Shown: in pieces, positions 44,710 through 53,020 of the stretch | How positions within the stretch are numbered: position 1 is the first letter of the stretch | Layout of the letters: each line of letters starts with the position of its first letter | Assembly: GCF_019798055.1 (NCBI RefSeq) | Contig: NZ_JAHOPH010000004.1 | Span: forward strand, 62,001-126,000 | DNA: 64,000 nt | Reading direction: 5' to 3' | From: Salsipaludibacter albus | Lineage (GTDB): Bacteria; Actinomycetota; Nitriliruptoria; Nitriliruptorales; Nitriliruptoraceae | Program-made: the position numbers and the translations under genes | Notes under the pieces: generated by a model | The model's database searches: none | Told to the model about the DNA's origin: nothing | Seen by the model: only the letters and a program-made list of their open reading frames with translations

Positions 44710-44777
44710 GGCCCTGCTGTGCACAGGTGGACAACGAGACCCCCAGGTTCGGGCACGGGCCACGCACACTCGCAGGC

Positions 44778-45722
44778 ATGGGACGAAGCGGCTGGGTGGA
44801 GGTGTTCAGGCGCGCACGGCATCACGCCGGCGCGACCAACGTCGACGACGCGAAGGCCGCAGGCATCCCCACCAGCACCTGGTACGACCGCATCAACCGT
44901 GAGGAGTGGTTCGACTGTGGGGCGGGTGTCCGCCTGGTTCCGGGTGCCCCGGTCACGATGCAGACCCGCCATCATGCGGCCCTCCTCGCGCTGGGGCCCG
45001 ACGCACTCCTGAGTCACGACACCGCGTTGGCCCTCCATGGACTCGCCAGGAGTCGCACGGCCCGGCTGCCCGTCCACGCCGTCGTGCCGTACGACACCAC
45101 CACCCTGCCGCCGTTCGCCACGATCCGCCATCGATCGCGACGCCTCACGCAGGTGGATGCAACGATCGTGGACGGACTGCGGACCACGACGCCGGCCCGC
45201 ACCCTGTTGGACGTCGCCGGGCGGACACGCCTGCACCGACTGGAGGCACTCCTGCTGACAGTTCGCCAACGAAGGATGGCCTGCGCGGACGATCTCGTGG
45301 CCCAACTCCGGCGACGCCCGAGCCTGGCCGGTGCACGCAACTTCCGACGAGCCCTCGCCATCCTCGACGCCGGACCGGTGGACTCGATCCTCGAGGCTCG
45401 CATCCTGGAGTTGGTCCGGAAACATGGGCTGCCGGAACCAGTCCCCCAGTACCGGATCCACCACGAGGGTCGGTTGCTGGTCGCGGACTTCGCGTGGCCG
45501 GGGCCCGGGGTCGTGCTCGAGTGCGACGGCCGCAAATTCCACGGCGACGAGGCCTTCCAACGCGACCGGGATCGCTGGAACGACCTCGAAGCTGCCGGAC
45601 TTCGGCTCGTTTGGGCCACCTGGGAGGACGTCCACGAGACTCCAGGCCGCCTCCTGAAGCGAGTGAGAGACGCCCTCGGCTCAAGGGGCGTCACCCTGGC
45701 ACGGCACCGGCGTGATGGCTGA
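44778..45722 (+). CDS. AbiEi-like / DUF559 (Vsr-like nuclease fold) protein
   Basis: A 314-residue protein of unknown role. ATG 44778 is preferred over GTG 44727. The N-terminal 90 residues resemble the winged-helix AbiEi antitoxin domain (IPTSTWYDRINREEWFD, SHDTALALHGLA). The C-terminal 100 residues match DUF559, a Vsr/PD-(D/E)xK-like nuclease fold: PQYRIHHEGRLLVADFAWPG, VVLECDGRKFHGDEAFQRDR and WATWEDV contain the Asp, Glu and Asp expected at such a site. It lies between repeat pairs R1-R2 and R3-R5; its last three codons and stop are inside R3. Such proteins are common in actinobacteria but not characterised. Confidence 0.8.
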   Translation: MGRSGWVEVFRRARHHAGATNVDDAKAAGIPTSTWYDRINREEWFDCGAGVRLVPGAPVTMQTRHHAALLALGPDALLSHDTALALHGLARSRTARLPVHAVVPYDTTTLPPFATIRHRSRRLTQVDATIVDGLRTTTPARTLLDVAGRTRLHRLEALLLTVRQRRMACADDLVAQLRRRPSLAGARNFRRALAILDAGPVDSILEARILELVRKHGLPEPVPQYRIHHEGRLLVADFAWPGPGVVLECDGRKFHGDEAFQRDRDRWNDLEAAGLRLVWATWEDVHETPGRLLKRVRDALGSRGVTLARHRRDG

Positions 45723-45749
45723 GTCCGCCTGACCGGAAGCAGCGATCAC
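45712..45749 (+). repeat. 38-bp hairpin repeat R3, overlapping the DUF559 stop
   Basis: Arms GTGATGGCT...TCCG and CGGAAGCAGCGATCAC. The TGA of the DUF559 gene (45720-45722) is formed by repeat bases. Confidence 0.85.
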
Positions 45750-45780
45750 GGCCGGCAGGTCACCGAGCGTCCCCTCGGGC

Positions 45781-45818
45781 GTGATGGCTGAGTCCGGGTC
45801 ACCGGAACCGATGCTCAC
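45781..45818 (+). repeat. 38-bp hairpin repeat R4
   Basis: Arms GTGATGGCT...TCCGG and CCGGAACC...GCTCAC, loop GTCA; starts 69 nt after R3. Its outer right arm has diverged most. Confidence 0.8.
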
Positions 45819-45851
45819 AACCAGAAGCTCCACGACGCCCTCCCTTCAGAC

Positions 45852-45889
45852 GTGATCGCTGAGTCCGGGCCACCGGAACCAGCGATCAC
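45852..45889 (+). repeat. 38-bp hairpin repeat R5
   Basis: The best-paired copy: GTGATCGCT with AGCGATCAC (9 bp) and TCCGG with CCGGA (5 bp), separated by a conserved small internal loop; loop GCCA. Starts 71 nt after R4. Confidence 0.88.
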
Positions 45890-46086
45890 ACCCGCGGTGC
45901 CGGATCAGGCGGGGCGACGTGGCAGGAGGCCGGAGCGCGGGCAGGAGGCCGGGAGGGGTGGCGGGTGCAGGCAGGTGGCGTGGGTGTGGGCTGCGGAGTG
46001 CTCGCGGCGGTGCCATCATGGGGCCGGGAGCGTGTCGCGTCGAGCCAGGCACGCTCGACCAGGACGACCCGACAGCAGGAGCAGAC

Positions 46087-46737
46087 GTGGGTGACGCGTG
46101 GCACGTGGAGCCGGGTGGGGACTGGGTCGACCACGAGGACGGGCCCGTGCGGCTCCGCAAGGTGTCCGTCGGGAGCATGGACAACAACGTCTACGTCGTG
46201 ACCTGCACGGCCACGGGCGCATCGCTGGTCGTGGACGCCGCCGCCGAGGCTGGCCGGATCGTCGAGGCGATCGGGGACACCGAGCCCGTCGCCGTCGTGC
46301 AGACCCACGGGCACTGGGACCACGTCCGGGCGTGGGACGACCTCCACGACCGCCACGACCTGCCCGTGTGGGGCCACCCCGGCGACGCCGAGCTGTTCCC
46401 CCGATCGGTGGACCGCGGACTGTCCGACGGCGACGTGCTGGACGTCGGCGAGCTGTCGGTCGAGGTGATGCACGTCCCCGGGCACACGCCCGGCAGCTGC
46501 ACCTACGTCGTCGCGGGGGCCCAGCGCACGCACCTGCTGACCGGCGACACGTTGTTCCCCGGCGGGCCGGGCAGGACGACCAGCCCGGAGGAGTTCGCCA
46601 CCATCATGGACGGACTCGAGGCCCGCGTGTTCGACCGGTTCGACGACGAGACCCGGGTCCATCCCGGCCACGGCGACAGCACCACCCTCGGTGCGGAACG
46701 CCCGCAGCTGCACGCGTGGCGAGAGCGTGGCTGGTGA
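46087..46737 (+). CDS. metallo-beta-lactamase fold hydrolase (glyoxalase II-like)
   Basis: A 216-residue metallohydrolase. GTG 46087 has AGGAG 5 nt upstream and is preferred to ATG 46018. Metal ligands: THGHWDHVRAW (HxHxDH), HVPGHTPGS, GDTLFPGGPGRT and VHPGHGDST. The compact size and the VGSMDNNVYVV opening fit the hydroxyacylglutathione-hydrolase-like branch, which in actinobacteria acts on thiol adducts; the exact substrate is unknown. A membrane-anchored unknown gene follows 76 nt later. Confidence 0.88.
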   Translation: MGDAWHVEPGGDWVDHEDGPVRLRKVSVGSMDNNVYVVTCTATGASLVVDAAAEAGRIVEAIGDTEPVAVVQTHGHWDHVRAWDDLHDRHDLPVWGHPGDAELFPRSVDRGLSDGDVLDVGELSVEVMHVPGHTPGSCTYVVAGAQRTHLLTGDTLFPGGPGRTTSPEEFATIMDGLEARVFDRFDDETRVHPGHGDSTTLGAERPQLHAWRERGW

Positions 46738-46813
46738 CGATCACCACGAACGCCCGACGCGTCACCGGACCGTCGTCGCGCCGCCGGCGGGACGATCGCC
46801 CGGCGGGTGGCTG

Positions 46814-47260
46814 ATGTTCTGGGTCGGGCTCGTCCTCACCATCACCGCCCTGGTCATCTGGGTGGTGCTGGGACGACGACCGATGGCCATGCGCGTGTTC
46901 CACGACGGCAGCCAGGTCCTCAAGCCGCCATCCATGCACCGCCCTCCCCCGTTGCCCGACGACGCGGTGGACGTGCGATGCATCGCGGCGGAACCGCCAC
47001 CGGCAGAGCGCCTCGCAGAGGTCCTGCCAGGACAGGACCTGCGAGTCTCCCGGGACGGGCCCCACTGGATCATCTCCGACGACGATGGTCGGCTCGCCCA
47101 CGTCGGCCTTCCCGGTGACGACCCGGACGACCCCGCCCAGGCGGTGACCCCGCGGACCTCGCTCCTCCCAGACCACGGCACGCTGTGGGTCGACCGGGTC
47201 CTGCAGGACGCCGACGGCCGCACCATCGACCTCCGCGGACCGGTCCACCCGGACTCCTGA
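46814..47260 (+). CDS. single-pass membrane protein, unknown
   Basis: A 148-residue protein starting MFWVGLVLTITALVIWVVLG, an N-terminal membrane anchor, followed by a Pro-rich stretch (KPPSMHRPPPLP) and a soluble domain of about 100 residues (DLRVSRDGPHWIISDDDGR). The ATG has only a weak ribosome site. No family is recognised. Downstream is a strong terminator at 47284. Confidence 0.55.
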   Translation: MFWVGLVLTITALVIWVVLGRRPMAMRVFHDGSQVLKPPSMHRPPPLPDDAVDVRCIAAEPPPAERLAEVLPGQDLRVSRDGPHWIISDDDGRLAHVGLPGDDPDDPAQAVTPRTSLLPDHGTLWVDRVLQDADGRTIDLRGPVHPDS

Positions 47261-47283
47261 CGCCACCCGCCCGGGCAACGGGA

Positions 47284-47313
47284 CCGGGCCGACCCCGCCT
47301 GGGGCCGGCCCGG
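47284..47313. terminator. bidirectional terminator
   Basis: CCGGGCCG (47284-47291) pairs with CGGCCCGG (47306-47313), then CCCC with GGGG after one mismatch, around GCCT. It lies between the convergent unknown gene and M6 protease gene. Confidence 0.75.
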
Positions 47314-47338
47314 CACGTGGTCGGACGAGCAGTGGTGA

Positions 47339-50300
47339 TCAGCCCGGTTTGCCGCGGCCCCCGCCCGGGCCCCCGGGTCGGTCCGATCCACCACTCACCG
47401 TCACGGTCTTGGCGATGACGTCGTTGGACGACACCGGGTCCGTCGTGGAGGACGACACCGTGGCCACGTTGACGATGTTGCCGACGCTGCCCTTGACCTG
47501 GATGTGGATGTCCCACGACACGGACTCCCCGGCCGGGAGGGTCCCGGCGTCGCACGTCACGGTGTGCGGGACGGTCGCGTCGTAGGTGCAGCCGTCGGTC
47601 GCGAACACGAACACGACCTTCTCGTTGCCACCTCCGGTCAGGACCGACGGCAACTGGTCCAGCACGGACACGTCCTGGGCGTCGGACGGCCCGAGGTTGT
47701 CCACGGTGACCGTGTAGATGATCGTGGTCGACGCGTTGCCGGTCTCGAAGTTGACGACCTTGTCGATGGCCAGGTCCGCCTCGGCCAGGACGTCGGTGTC
47801 GGTGCTGTCGGTGTTGTTGGACGGGTCCGGGTCCGTCGAGGTCGTGGTCACGGTGACCTCGTTGACCAGCACGGCCCCGTCGGGCACGGAGGCGTCGACC
47901 AGCACGTGCACGACGATGGTCAGGGAGTCGCCCGCGTCGAGGTCGCCGATGTCGCAGCGCACGGACAGGGGTGGCGCCTCGATCACCGTGCAGTCCGCCG
48001 TGCCACCGAGCACCTCGATGTCGACGACCGAGACGTCGTCGGGCAGCAGGTCCTCGAGCAGGACGTCGTAGGCGGTCGACGGCCCGGCGTTGGCGACCAG
48101 CAGCGAGTAGCTGAGCTCCTCGCCGGCGACGACCGGGTCCGGCTCGTCGGTCTTGGTCACCGACAGGTCCGCGATCGCCTCGATCGTGGTGGTGGTCGTG
48201 TCGGTGTTGTTCTCGGTGTCCGGATCGTGGGTCGTGCTGGTCACCACGACGTCGTTGGTGATCTGGCCCGTCGCGTCGGGGTCGACCGTGACGACGATCG
48301 TCATGGTGCGAACACCCCCGGACGGCACGTTGCCGAAGTTGCACGTGGTCGGGGCGGTGGACGTGCCGGGCTCGCCCGCGTTGCATGTCGCCGGCGGGTC
48401 GGCCGTGACCGACACGATGCTGACCGTGTCGGGCAGGCCGTCGCTGACCACCACGCCGTTGGCGGTCGACGGACCGTGGTTGGTCAGGGTGATGGTGTAC
48501 GTGACGTCCTGGCCCGCCACCACCGGGTCCGGGCTGTCGGACTTGGTGACCTCGAGGTCGGCCACCGTCCGGAACAGCACCGTGCCCTCGTCGGTGTTGT
48601 CGTCGGTGTCGGGATCGGGTGTCGCGGCGTCGACCGTGGCGATGTCGTTGATCGGACCGGACTGGAGCGAGGTGAACCAGACGGTCACGGTCGAGGTTTC
48701 CCCCGCGTCCATGTCCCCCAGGTCACAGGTGACCCGACGGCCCTGGGTCGCCGCGACGTCACCGCACCCGGGCGACAGGTCGGTGATGGTGAACGGGATC
48801 GCCGACGTGATGAGCTCGTCCACCTCGACGTCGCGTGCCGCCGAGGGTCCGAAGTTCTTGACGCTCACGGTGCAGTAGGCCTCCTGCCCGGCATCCTGTG
48901 GCACACCCGCGTCGGGCTTGCACACCTTGGTCAGTTCGAGGTCGGCCCGGTCCACGACGATCGTGGTCGCGCCGTCGGTGTTGTTGCTGAGGAAGCCGTC
49001 GGCCTGGTCACTGTCGACCGTGGCGGTGTTCACGATCCCGACGGTGCCGTCGGGATCGTCCACGACCAGGTCCGGGGCGACGTCGACGACCACCTGGAAG
49101 GTGATCGAGTCGTCGGCCAGCATCTGCCCGAGCGAGCATGTCAGGGTGGAGTCGCCGTTGTCCACGCACGAATCGGTGTCGGCGGCGTAGCTCACCCCCT
49201 CGGGCAGGGTGTCGGTCACGACCACGTTGGAGGCCGTCCCCGGGCCGTTGTTGGTGACCGTGATGGTGTAGGTCAACTGGTTGCCGGCGGTGACCTGGCT
49301 GGGCGCGGACTTGTCGATGTCGAGCTCGGCCACCGGGTTGCCGAAGTTGGCGGTCATCGACGGGGCGCAGTCGCTGATCGCCGAGATGCTCACGCCACTG
49401 GGCGAGCCGTCGTAGAGGTTGGAGGTCGGGTAGGTGGCGCCGCGGAATTCGCGGTTGTCGGAACTCCCGGGGAACGGGTCACCGTCGTCTGCACCCTGGT
49501 CGGTGCCGTCCAGGTGGTCCAGCCCGTCGGCCTCCTCGATGTCGACCAGCCGGTGCGAGCCGGTCGTGTGCCCCTCGTTCTCGTTGTTGGTCTGGGATTC
49601 CTCCATGTGCCAGATCAGCAGTCCACAGCCCTGCAGTTGGGCGTCGAAGCCGACCTGTTGCCGGTTCTCGACCAGGAAGTACTCGCCGGTGCCGCCCTCC
49701 TCGGGACCGTCGGGGTTGTCCAGCAGCTGGATGACGTAGCCGTTGTCCTCGACCTGGTCGATGGCCCCGTTGCCGGAGAAGCCGGTCTTGTCGTCGGGAC
49801 TGATCCAACCCAGGATCCACTTGCTCCACGGGTCGAAGTGCGGGGGTGTGTCGGCCAGCACGGTGGTGGTCAGGTACTGCGAGGCCATTGCCGACCAGGA
49901 CCCGACACCGGCCGAGGAGTTGTCGCTGTCGTAGAGGTCGGGCAGCCCGAGCGAGTGCCCGAGCTCGTGGGCGAACAGCCCGATCGACTGGGCCTCGTCG
50001 CAGACCCCGTCGGTCGCACGAGTGATCTCGGAGTTGATGATGAAGTTGAAGGTGTCCACCCCGTCGTCGGTCGCGTAGGTCTGGTTGCGCGACTTGGGCC
50101 ACAGGTTGTCGTCGCCCGAGCCCGCCGCGCCGTTGTCGGCGAAGCAGCCGTCGTGGGTGCCACCTCCGGCGTAGATGATGCCGAGCGCGTCGATGACGCC
50201 GTCCCCGTCGTTGTCGTACTGGCTGAAGTCGACGTCGCCGTCGGCCAGGTCGACCGCCTCGTTCATCAGGTCGAAGTGGTCCTTGGAGCCCGAGTTGTAC

Positions 50301-50953
50301 GTCGCACGCGAATCGGGCAGCGTGTAGCAGCCACCGGCGCCGCCCTCGACGGTGACGTCCAGCTCCAGGTCGCCGTAGGAGATCTCGCGGTAGTAGTCCT
50401 CGAGGTTGCCCGGACCGGTCGCGCTCCCCCCGCCCAGGATCCCCTGGAAGGTCGTGTCGGAGAACGTGCACCCGAGGTCGGAGAACTCGACCGCGATGAA
50501 CAGGATGTCGGTGTCCGGACCGGCCCACGGCGGCGCGTCGGCGGAGGCGGAGGCCGTGATGCTGGGGGCGCCCTCGGTGAACGCGCGGGCGCTGTCCACG
50601 ACCCGGGGTGCCGGTCGCAGCCCGGCAGCCACCGGTGGTGCGTCCCGACCCACGAGGGCGTCGGACGCGGTCAGCGACCCGTCCGGCGCTCGGACGGCGT
50701 AGTACCACGGGGCGTCGGTGCGCTCACGGAACACCGCGTGCCCGTCGAGGGTGTCGTAGCCACTGACGTACTCGTCACCCCAGGCCTCGAGCCTGATCGT
50801 GGACCCGTCCGGCTGCTGGAACTCCCGGACACCGGGTGCCGCCGGCGCGGCCCCGGCCGGTTCGGTCATCACCAGCGACAGCGCGAGCGACAGCCCCACC
50901 GCCCAGGCCAACGTGATCAGCGCACGACGAACAGGAAATCGAAAGACAGGCAC
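47339..50953 (-). CDS. secreted M6-family metalloprotease with five DUF11 repeats
   Basis: A 1204-residue exported protein. Signal peptide RRALITLAWAVGLSLALSLV (about residues 9-28); peptidase with zinc site GLFAHELGHSLGLPDLYD (about residue 328), the immune-inhibitor-A type. From about residue 550 come five DUF11 modules of roughly 110-130 residues, each opening like DLEVTKSDSPDPVVAGQDVT or ADLAIDKVV and containing a NxGPS turn. The tail is Gly-rich (GGPGGGRGKPG), perhaps a spacer. No LPxTG sorting signal is seen. DUF11 modules probably hold the enzyme at the cell surface or in a matrix. The GTG 50953 start has no strong ribosome site, and an in-frame stop lies just upstream. Confidence 0.92.
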   Translation of the reverse strand: MPVFRFPVRRALITLAWAVGLSLALSLVMTEPAGAAPAAPGVREFQQPDGSTIRLEAWGDEYVSGYDTLDGHAVFRERTDAPWYYAVRAPDGSLTASDALVGRDAPPVAAGLRPAPRVVDSARAFTEGAPSITASASADAPPWAGPDTDILFIAVEFSDLGCTFSDTTFQGILGGGSATGPGNLEDYYREISYGDLELDVTVEGGAGGCYTLPDSRATYNSGSKDHFDLMNEAVDLADGDVDFSQYDNDGDGVIDALGIIYAGGGTHDGCFADNGAAGSGDDNLWPKSRNQTYATDDGVDTFNFIINSEITRATDGVCDEAQSIGLFAHELGHSLGLPDLYDSDNSSAGVGSWSAMASQYLTTTVLADTPPHFDPWSKWILGWISPDDKTGFSGNGAIDQVEDNGYVIQLLDNPDGPEEGGTGEYFLVENRQQVGFDAQLQGCGLLIWHMEESQTNNENEGHTTGSHRLVDIEEADGLDHLDGTDQGADDGDPFPGSSDNREFRGATYPTSNLYDGSPSGVSISAISDCAPSMTANFGNPVAELDIDKSAPSQVTAGNQLTYTITVTNNGPGTASNVVVTDTLPEGVSYAADTDSCVDNGDSTLTCSLGQMLADDSITFQVVVDVAPDLVVDDPDGTVGIVNTATVDSDQADGFLSNNTDGATTIVVDRADLELTKVCKPDAGVPQDAGQEAYCTVSVKNFGPSAARDVEVDELITSAIPFTITDLSPGCGDVAATQGRRVTCDLGDMDAGETSTVTVWFTSLQSGPINDIATVDAATPDPDTDDNTDEGTVLFRTVADLEVTKSDSPDPVVAGQDVTYTITLTNHGPSTANGVVVSDGLPDTVSIVSVTADPPATCNAGEPGTSTAPTTCNFGNVPSGGVRTMTIVVTVDPDATGQITNDVVVTSTTHDPDTENNTDTTTTTIEAIADLSVTKTDEPDPVVAGEELSYSLLVANAGPSTAYDVLLEDLLPDDVSVVDIEVLGGTADCTVIEAPPLSVRCDIGDLDAGDSLTIVVHVLVDASVPDGAVLVNEVTVTTTSTDPDPSNNTDSTDTDVLAEADLAIDKVVNFETGNASTTIIYTVTVDNLGPSDAQDVSVLDQLPSVLTGGGNEKVVFVFATDGCTYDATVPHTVTCDAGTLPAGESVSWDIHIQVKGSVGNIVNVATVSSSTTDPVSSNDVIAKTVTVSGGSDRPGGPGGGRGKPG

Positions 50954-51100
50954 GGCCGCCCCCAGCCATCAAGGAGGATGCCCCAACCGGATCCCCGTTG
51001 CTCCGAAACCTAAGCGCGAGACCCGGCCCGTCAACAAACCCGGCCGGCGGGCGGGGATTCCGTGCGCCCCCCGCCCGGGGTGTGCGATCCGGGTGGGCTG

Positions 51101-51733
51101 TCAGTCGTCGAGGTCCACCACGGTGACGTCGAGGTGGTCGTCGCCGAAGGCGTCGACACGGACGACCCACGACCCGACCTCCAGCCGCCGCGCCGCTTCC
51201 AGGACCGATGGCTCCATCAGCCCCCCGATGGTGATGTCGGCCTGGCCCGCCGACTCCGGCGTGGACAGCGTGACCGTCGCGTGGTTGGGGCAGTCGTCGC
51301 ACCCCGCCTGCGCCGGGCCCAGCGCGACGAGCTCGACCGTCACCCCGTCGGCCACGGTGACGGGCTCGCCGGGCCGGAGCCGCACGGTCGTGCCGCCGGG
51401 TGGCAACGGCTCCACAGCCTCGACGGTCACCACCGGTCCGGGCGGCGGTCGGGACGGATCGGCGGTCGGCAGCGGGGTGGCGGGCGTCGCCGGCGCACTC
51501 GGGGGCTCGGTCGGCGACGACGACGCCGTGGCGACGGGCGACGACGAAACCGGTGCGGGAGACGTCGAGGCCGGGTCGGCCGACGTCACCGTCGGAGTCG
51601 GCGACGCGTCCGTGGCCGACCCGCCGCCACAACCCGCCAGCACGACCACGACCGCACCTGCCACGACGAGGGGCCACCGGGTCCGGGTCGCGATCGGCCG
51701 ATCGAGCCGGCCTGCACGCCCTGGTGCCGTCAT
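51101..51733 (-). CDS. lipoprotein, unknown
   Basis: A 210-residue protein from ATG 51733 (GAGGAGG upstream). Signal peptide PLVVAGAVVVVLAGC ends in a lipobox. A Ser/Thr/Pro/Ala-rich linker to about residue 100 leads to a beta-rich domain with CDDCPNHATVTLSTPESAG. It may sit with the ABC-2 exporter genes upstream (123-nt gap) as an accessory lipoprotein, but no family is recognised. Confidence 0.65.
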   Translation of the reverse strand: MTAPGRAGRLDRPIATRTRWPLVVAGAVVVVLAGCGGGSATDASPTPTVTSADPASTSPAPVSSSPVATASSSPTEPPSAPATPATPLPTADPSRPPPGPVVTVEAVEPLPPGGTTVRLRPGEPVTVADGVTVELVALGPAQAGCDDCPNHATVTLSTPESAGQADITIGGLMEPSVLEAARRLEVGSWVVRVDAFGDDHLDVTVVDLDD

Positions 51734-51856
51734 CCCTGCCTCCTCGACGGGCCGGTCGCGTCCGTCCCGAGGGTGGGACGTCCCGGACCCTGCCACGGTT
51801 GCGCACCACCCGGCGCAGCCACCTCCGCCGTGGGAGGCCGGCAGATCATCGACCAC

Positions 51857-53020
51857 TCACAGCGCCCGCTGCAGCGACCGGCGCAGGAGCCAGGCACCCA
51901 GTGGGAGCAGGATCGCCGTCATCAGCGCGAGGACGGCGACCTGGGGCAGCACGTCGGCCACGCCGCCACCCCGACGGCTGATCTCGGCATACGCCTGGTA
52001 CGCCCAGTGGTGCGGCGTCACGCCCGACACCGTCCGCAACGTGTCCGGGAAGAGCTCCAGTGGCAGCATCGACCCGCCGAGTGCGGCGACGACCAGCCCG
52101 ACCCCCACGCCCACGCCACCCGCCACGTTCTCGTTGTCGAGGCTCGCCCCGAACACCATCGCGGCCGAGGCGCTCACGGCGCAGAACAGCGTCAGCACCA
52201 GGGCCGTCGCCACGGGGTCCCCCCAGTCGACGCCGAACAGCAGTGCCGTCCCGACCACGATGTAGGCACCCTGTGCCAGCGCGACCGCGAATCGCCCGAG
52301 CGCCTCGCCGGCGATCACCTGGCCGGTGGTCACCGGTGCGGCCAGCTCGCGACGCGTGACCCCCAGCTGGCGGGACTGGATCAGGCTGGTCGCCCCGGCC
52401 AGCGATGCCAGGAACACGAACAGCGAAACCTGCTGGGCGGCACCCAGGTCGAACTCGCCGAGACCGGCGAACTCCTCGGCCAGCCCGTCCCCACCAGCAG
52501 TCGACACGACGACGGTCGGACCGGTCCCGCTCGCCGCGGCGAGCGCCTCCCGGGCGGTGTCGTCGTCGACCCCGGCGTCGACCAGCGCCAGTTCGGCGAC
52601 CCGGGTGCCGCCGACCCCGGCAACCACCTGGCCGACGATCTGCTGGACGGCGATGGCGTCGGTCGACGTGCCCGTGATCACGGCCAGGTCGGTGGGCTCG
52701 CCGGCCGCGAACGATCGGTCGTCATCGGCCTCGACGACGACCGCCGCGTCGGCCCGGCCACGCGCGATCCGCTCCTGGGCATCGGCCACGGAGTCCGCCC
52801 GCGCCACCTGGACGTCCCGTGCCTCCAGCGCGTCGGTGACCCGTCCGGCGAGGTCCGATCCGCCGACCACCAGGGCGCGACCGGACGCGCTCTCGCTGCC
52901 GAACTGCAGCCCGATCAGGACGACCAGGATCATCGGGAACACGAACACGAAGAAGTAGTTCGACCGGTCGCGGAGGAAGCGACGCAGCGAGGTGCCGGCG
53001 ATCGCGCGGACCGCCGTCAT
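51857..53020 (-). CDS. ABC-2 type transporter permease
   Basis: A 387-residue membrane protein with an N-terminal helix (NYFFVFVFPMILVVLIGLQF), a 170-residue extracytoplasmic domain and five C-terminal helices, the YhgE/Pip or ABC-2 arrangement. ATG 53020 overlaps the end of the preceding permease (ATGA). With 53017-54192 and the ATPase at 54220 it forms a heterodimeric exporter; substrate unknown (drug, lipid or antibiotic is usual for the family). Confidence 0.88.
   Translation of the reverse strand: MTAVRAIAGTSLRRFLRDRSNYFFVFVFPMILVVLIGLQFGSESASGRALVVGGSDLAGRVTDALEARDVQVARADSVADAQERIARGRADAAVVVEADDDRSFAAGEPTDLAVITGTSTDAIAVQQIVGQVVAGVGGTRVAELALVDAGVDDDTAREALAAASGTGPTVVVSTAGGDGLAEEFAGLGEFDLGAAQQVSLFVFLASLAGATSLIQSRQLGVTRRELAAPVTTGQVIAGEALGRFAVALAQGAYIVVGTALLFGVDWGDPVATALVLTLFCAVSASAAMVFGASLDNENVAGGVGVGVGLVVAALGGSMLPLELFPDTLRTVSGVTPHHWAYQAYAEISRRGGGVADVLPQVAVLALMTAILLPLGAWLLRRSLQRAL

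Larger units (their letters stand above)
44420..44777. other. intergenic region carrying hairpin repeats R1 and R2
   Basis: 358 nt between divergent uvrA and the DUF559 gene. It includes the uvrA ribosome site, repeats R1 (44601-44638) and R2 (44672-44709), and then a perfect 10-bp palindrome CTGTGCACAG (44717-44726) 51 nt before the DUF559 start. No other gene is supported. Confidence 0.6.
45723..46086. other. intergenic region with repeats R3-R5 and a short direct repeat
   Basis: 364 nt without a gene. It carries most of R3, R4 and R5, then two 13-bp direct repeats GGCAGGAGGCCGG (45921-45933 and 45940-45952), and ends in the AGGAG ribosome site of the next gene. No promoter is evident. Confidence 0.6.

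Noticed and set aside
44727-44735. DnaA-box-like sequence (one mismatch) upstream of the DUF559 gene
   Set aside because: A single weak match with no cluster and no dnaA or dnaN nearby; not evidence for an origin.
44601-45889. CRISPR-like spacing of 38-bp repeats with 31-33-nt spacers
   Set aside because: Only 2+3 copies, the repeats differ from each other at many positions, a protein gene interrupts them, and no cas genes or leader are present. REP-like hairpins explain them better.
47504-51013. 1169-codon open frame on the plus strand opposite the M6 protease
   Set aside because: It is the antisense shadow of a GC-rich gene: composition is dominated by Val/Asp/Arg/Gly runs without domains, while the minus strand encodes a clear protease.
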